A stretch of DNA of 64,000 bases from Ralstonia mannitolilytica (lineage in GTDB: Bacteria; Pseudomonadota; Gammaproteobacteria; Burkholderiales; Burkholderiaceae): contig NZ_CAJPVG010000002.1 of assembly GCF_905397375.1 (NCBI RefSeq), positions 1-64,000 on the forward strand. Reading direction: 5' to 3'. Of the stretch, positions 62,002 to 64,000 are shown piece after piece. The number at the start of each line of letters is the position of its first letter. The stretch's first letter is position 1. The notes beneath the pieces were generated by a model, which saw nothing but the letters and a program-made list of their open reading frames with translations, did no database searches and was not told the DNA's origin. Made by a program: the position numbers and the translations under genes.

Positions 62002-64000
62002 TTCAGCTCCCATTCGACAGTGAACAGCCTTCGCTCCTCGACCTGCTGCTGGAGCTGCGCTTCAAGCTGACTGATCAATTCATTGCGCTGCGCCTCGACT
62101 TCGTCCTGCCGGGCAAACAGCTCGCGGCGCAGCTTGCTGCGCTTGCCTTCCAGTTCGCGCTGCTTCTTCTGCCATGACAGCTTTTCTTCCAGCGTCGGTG
62201 AGGTCGCGGCGGTGCGGCGCACTTCCTTGATCTCGCGGTCGATCTCCTTGATCTCCTGCTCCAAGCCGAGCTTCAGGTCGTCCGCCCAGGCGTCCAGCTT
62301 CTGGACTTCCTGTTCGAAGTAGCCGAGATTGCGCTGGTTGATTTCCCGCAGGATTGACGTTCGCCTGCTTTCAATATCGGCGGTCAACGCAGGAGACTTT
62401 GCGCTGTTGATCAGTTCTGCGGGCTGCTCGGTGGCCGGCAGGCGCAGCAGTTTTTCCGGGTCGTCCTCTGCCAGGGCGATCCCATCGGTGGTAACGGCCG
62501 AGACCAGAAGGTGCTGTTCCTGATTGCCCAAGGCTTCGACTGAAATCAGCTTGCAGGTGAGCCACCCGGTCTTGCCACGATAGGGCTCCAAGGTGCTGAT
62601 CTTGGTCCCATATCCGTCGTAGTCGAACACCAGCCGGGCACTCCCCAGCTGACGGGACTTGGCCCGTTCCACAGCCCATAGGGCCAGCGGGTGATTGATA
62701 CGGTACAGGTGCGCCTCGCCGGAGCGGCGCGGCAGTTCGTAGCGGCCCAGGCTGACGTCAGGCTCTGACAGACCTTGAGGCAAACGATGCAGGCTGAAGC
62801 CGTCATTGTCGAAACTGGCGCAATCACCCAGTTCCGCACGGCTCAGCTCGATCAGCATGCGCTCGAAGCGGCTGCGGGTGCTTCGGCTGTCATCAGCCCG
62901 TATGCGCAGCTTCTCTTGCACTTCCTCGTCGAAGTTCTCCAGCAGTACCTGGCGTGTCTCGACCATCGCCGCGTTGATCTCGGCGGAAAGATCGAGCCGG
63001 AGTTGCTCGAAGCTGGCTTTGATTTCGTCCGGGTCACGGCAGTTCTGGTAGATCTCGGCGATGCGGCGCTCGAAATCGACACCGGAGCCGATGGCACCCA
63101 GCACTTCGTCGCTCGCCCCGAACACGCCCTCGAAGAGCTGGAACTTCTGCGACAGCAGTTCGTAGACGCGCTTGTCCGCCTCGTTGCTCAGATCGACGAA
63201 GTTCACGACAACCACGTCGTGCTTCTGGCCGTAACGGTGGCAGCGCCCGATGCGCTGCTCGATGCGCTGCGGGTTCCAGGGCAGGTCGTAATTGATGACG
63301 AGCGAGCAAAATTGGAGGTTGATGCCTTCGGCTCCGGCCTCGGTGGCAATCATGACCTTGCCCCGCTCCTTGAAGTGTTCAACCAGTGCCGCACGGGTGT
63401 CGGCGGTCTTGGAGCCGGTGATGCGGTCGGTGCCTTCGTGGCGTTTGAGCCACTCTTTGTAGATCGCCTGCGCACGCTGGTCGCTATTTGTGCCGTTGAA
63501 GAGCACGATGCCGTCGCCGTATGGCGTGTCAGCCAGCAAGTTGAGCAGGTATTCCTGCGTGCGCTTGGACTCGGTGAAGATGATGGCCTTTCGCGCCGCG
63601 CCCAATCGATCCAGTTCGGCGAAGGCGCGATCGAGCGCGGTGAGCAGCGCCTTGCCCTTGGCGTTGTCGCGGATGTTGGTTGCCAGCGTTCTGAAGTGGC
63701 GCAGCTCCTCGATCTCCTGCGCGATAGCATCACGCTCGGCGCGGCTCGCTGCCTTTGTTCCCTGCTCCTGGTCTTCCCATTCTTCGGCGGTCTCGTCCAG
63801 CGACTCGTAGTCCTCGTCGAGTTCCTCGGTCAGATCGGGAACTTCAGTGGTTTCGTCGAGCACTCCCTGGAGGCGCTTGGCCATCGTCTCCAACGCACCC
63901 GCGATCGCGTGCGAGCTGGACGCGAGCAACTTCCACAGCACTAATGAAATCAGTTGGCGCTGCCCCTCGGGCATGGCTTTCAGGTTGGGACGACGCAAGT
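61998..64000 (-). CDS. SNF2/RapA-like helicase, C-terminal part (runs off the window)
   Basis: At least 667 residues of a large superfamily 2 helicase; the N-terminal ATP-binding half lies beyond the right edge. The C-terminal helicase domain is clear: KAIIFTESKRTQEYLLNLL, MIATEAGAEGINLQFCSLVINYDLPWNPQRIEQRIGRCHRYGQKHDVVVVNFV. A nuclease-like or unknown middle follows, then a long coiled coil near the C-terminus (LEQEIKEIDREIKEVRR to QRNELISQLEAQLQQQ). It is translated just before sir2 (overlapping stop/start) and is the first visible gene of the defence cluster. Confidence 0.82.
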   Translation of the reverse strand, partial: LRRPNLKAMPEGQRQLISLVLWKLLASSSHAIAGALETMAKRLQGVLDETTEVPDLTEELDEDYESLDETAEEWEDQEQGTKAASRAERDAIAQEIEELRHFRTLATNIRDNAKGKALLTALDRAFAELDRLGAARKAIIFTESKRTQEYLLNLLADTPYGDGIVLFNGTNSDQRAQAIYKEWLKRHEGTDRITGSKTADTRAALVEHFKERGKVMIATEAGAEGINLQFCSLVINYDLPWNPQRIEQRIGRCHRYGQKHDVVVVNFVDLSNEADKRVYELLSQKFQLFEGVFGASDEVLGAIGSGVDFERRIAEIYQNCRDPDEIKASFEQLRLDLSAEINAAMVETRQVLLENFDEEVQEKLRIRADDSRSTRSRFERMLIELSRAELGDCASFDNDGFSLHRLPQGLSEPDVSLGRYELPRRSGEAHLYRINHPLALWAVERAKSRQLGSARLVFDYDGYGTKISTLEPYRGKTGWLTCKLISVEALGNQEQHLLVSAVTTDGIALAEDDPEKLLRLPATEQPAELINSAKSPALTADIESRRTSILREINQRNLGYFEQEVQKLDAWADDLKLGLEQEIKEIDREIKEVRRTAATSPTLEEKLSWQKKQRELEGKRSKLRRELFARQDEVEAQRNELISQLEAQLQQQVEERRLFTVEWELK

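Overview
The window joins a beta-proteobacterial chromosome to one end of a large integrative and conjugative element (ICE). The gene order and protein style (phosphomannomutase, waaC, waaA, TolC, PIMT, uppP, trmB) suggest Ralstonia or a close relative. This is an inference from remembered gene order, not from a database search.

1-16816 is chromosome. It starts with two decayed insertion sequences and an AT-rich surface polysaccharide patch on the minus strand (GT4 glycosyltransferase, WecA/WbpL-type initiating enzyme, Wzz chain-length protein). GC-rich housekeeping genes follow: phosphomannomutase, the LPS inner-core genes waaC and waaA (ATGA overlap), a META lipoprotein, TolC, rhodanese, PIMT, a TetR regulator with a readable promoter and operator, a YkgJ-like protein, a DUF1439 lipoprotein, uppP, an old-yellow-enzyme oxidoreductase and trmB.

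The junction is at 16817-16834. The minus strand there carries 18 bases matching the 3' end of a tRNA-Gly gene, followed outward by a terminator that would have belonged to the tRNA. No tRNA body is present, so this is an att site of an ICEclc/PAGI-2-type element. The full tRNA and the integrase should lie to the right, outside the window.

16835-29700 is cargo. A nine-gene minus-strand operon (HTH regulator, sHsp20, ClpG/ClpK disaggregase, phospholipase D-like, FtsH, thioredoxin, PsiE, HtpX, DegP) is a compact form of the transmissible locus of stress tolerance (locus of heat resistance). It is bracketed by two related LysR regulators of equal length (302 aa), and IS110 and IS66 remnants lie behind its promoter.

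31.2-59.7 kb is the ICE backbone on the plus strand. It contains the alpA-parA-small-parB-DUF2857 control operon, preceded by two identical palindromes 21 bp apart. A STY4528-type replication gene carries an origin-like repeat cluster inside its coding sequence. Next come OST-HTH, PFL_4669, DUF3158, ssb and topB, then a string of small ICE genes mostly separated by hairpin leaders (methyltransferase, STY4534, DUF3275, DUF3085, helicase). Last are transfer genes (PilL-type lipoprotein, PFL_4693, lytic transglycosylase, PFL_4695, TraD, truncated PFL_4697). A stand-alone SIR2 protein sits between the helicase and the transfer genes.

59.7-64 kb, on the minus strand, holds a translationally coupled set: SNF2-type helicase (cut by the window edge), SIR2 protein and HerA ATPase. 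It looks like an anti-phage system. Its herA has lost its 3' end at the same point where the ICE gene PFL_4697 loses its own, so one recombination event damaged both.

The most interesting unexplained signals are a three-copy structured element with compensatory base changes, a 17-bp palindrome repeated before three ICE gene groups, and the apparent replication origin inside the replication gene.
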